This document shows positions 63,840-64,000 of a stretch of DNA of 64,000 bases, one piece after another. The stretch's first letter is position 1. Each line of letters begins with the position of its first letter. Source of the DNA: Anodontia alba (Eukaryota > Mollusca > Bivalvia > Lucinida > Lucinidae); contig OZ024823.1 of NCBI GenBank assembly GCA_964016985.1, forward strand, positions 134,622,112 to 134,686,111, written 5' to 3'. A program made the translations under genes and the position numbers. Under the pieces are notes generated by a model, which did no database searches, had not been told where the DNA came from, and saw only the letters and a list, made by a program, of their open reading frames with translations.

Positions 63840-64000
63840 GTAAAGCCTGTTTTACAATAATCTACATCAGATGTATGATTACCTACACTAGCTGTATGAT
63901 AACCCACATCAGGTATGTGATAACCTACATCGGGTGTACAATAACCTACATCAGGTGTATGATAACCTACATCGCTGTACAATAACCTACATCAGGTGGA
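63840..64000. repeat. 21-bp minisatellite running off the window end
   Basis: About seven units of ATAACCTACATCAGGTGTAT plus one base, several with ACATCGGGTGTAC variants. Because the unit is 21 bp the minus strand stays open as a seven-residue repeat (DVGYHTP). More units probably follow beyond 64000. Confidence 0.88.

Overview
The window looks like a piece of an animal nuclear genome. It is AT-rich, its genes are split by long GT-AG introns, and it is packed with palindromic repeats, tRNA-derived SINEs and mariner/Tc1 elements. The style of the repeats (GCCCCGCC-capped tandem arrays, GATCAG hairpins) and the gene models suggest a mollusc, most likely a bivalve. That placement is inference; no species can be named from sequence alone.

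Two host genes are recognised. A vasohibin gene (tubulin tyrosine carboxypeptidase, VASH family) runs on the + strand from 6926 to 42332. It has ten coding exons, phase-consistent GT-AG junctions and 381 codons, and the Cys-His-Ser catalytic residues are present with the vertebrate spacing. The 3' end of an ANGEL gene (CCR4-type endonuclease/exonuclease/phosphatase family) lies on the - strand: the last exon at 58024-58982 and the preceding exon at 62500-62569, with the 5' part beyond the window. The two genes converge tail to tail. In human, VASH1/ANGEL1 and VASH2/ANGEL2 are also adjacent pairs, so the linkage appears to predate the vertebrate genome duplications. Between them, at 44339-44677, lie two phase-compatible candidate exons of an unidentified + strand gene.

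Region by region: 1-6300 holds the end of a pogo-like MITE, a palindromic TCCTACGTAGGA minisatellite with inverted ends, a Tc1 transposase relic, a decayed non-LTR retrotransposon with a 2A-like motif, and a long TA microsatellite. 6300-7246 holds a small inverted-repeat element and vasohibin coding exon 1. Intron 1 contains a 3.1 kb long-TIR element (7431-10545) with an apparent 10-bp target duplication and the remains of a Ulp1-protease/PHD-finger gene. Introns 2-7 contain tandem arrays, palindromic MITEs, an extra copy of exon 2 (15652-15841) and a 2.2 kb solo LTR (21813-24034). Intron 8 (12.7 kb) contains a SINE, a dead mariner, paired pogo-like MITEs and a 71-bp minisatellite. The intergenic region 42333-58023 contains SINEs, a Tc1-like element (51366-52851) and several tandem arrays. 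The ANGEL intron 58983-62499 contains a mariner that was open before a SINE landed in it.

More than twenty copies of a ~65-bp hairpin built on CAGTGTAGACC...CTGATCAG are scattered through the window, and the same core word occurs four times inside the solo LTR. No rRNA, functional tRNA gene, CRISPR array or bacterial operon structure was seen.
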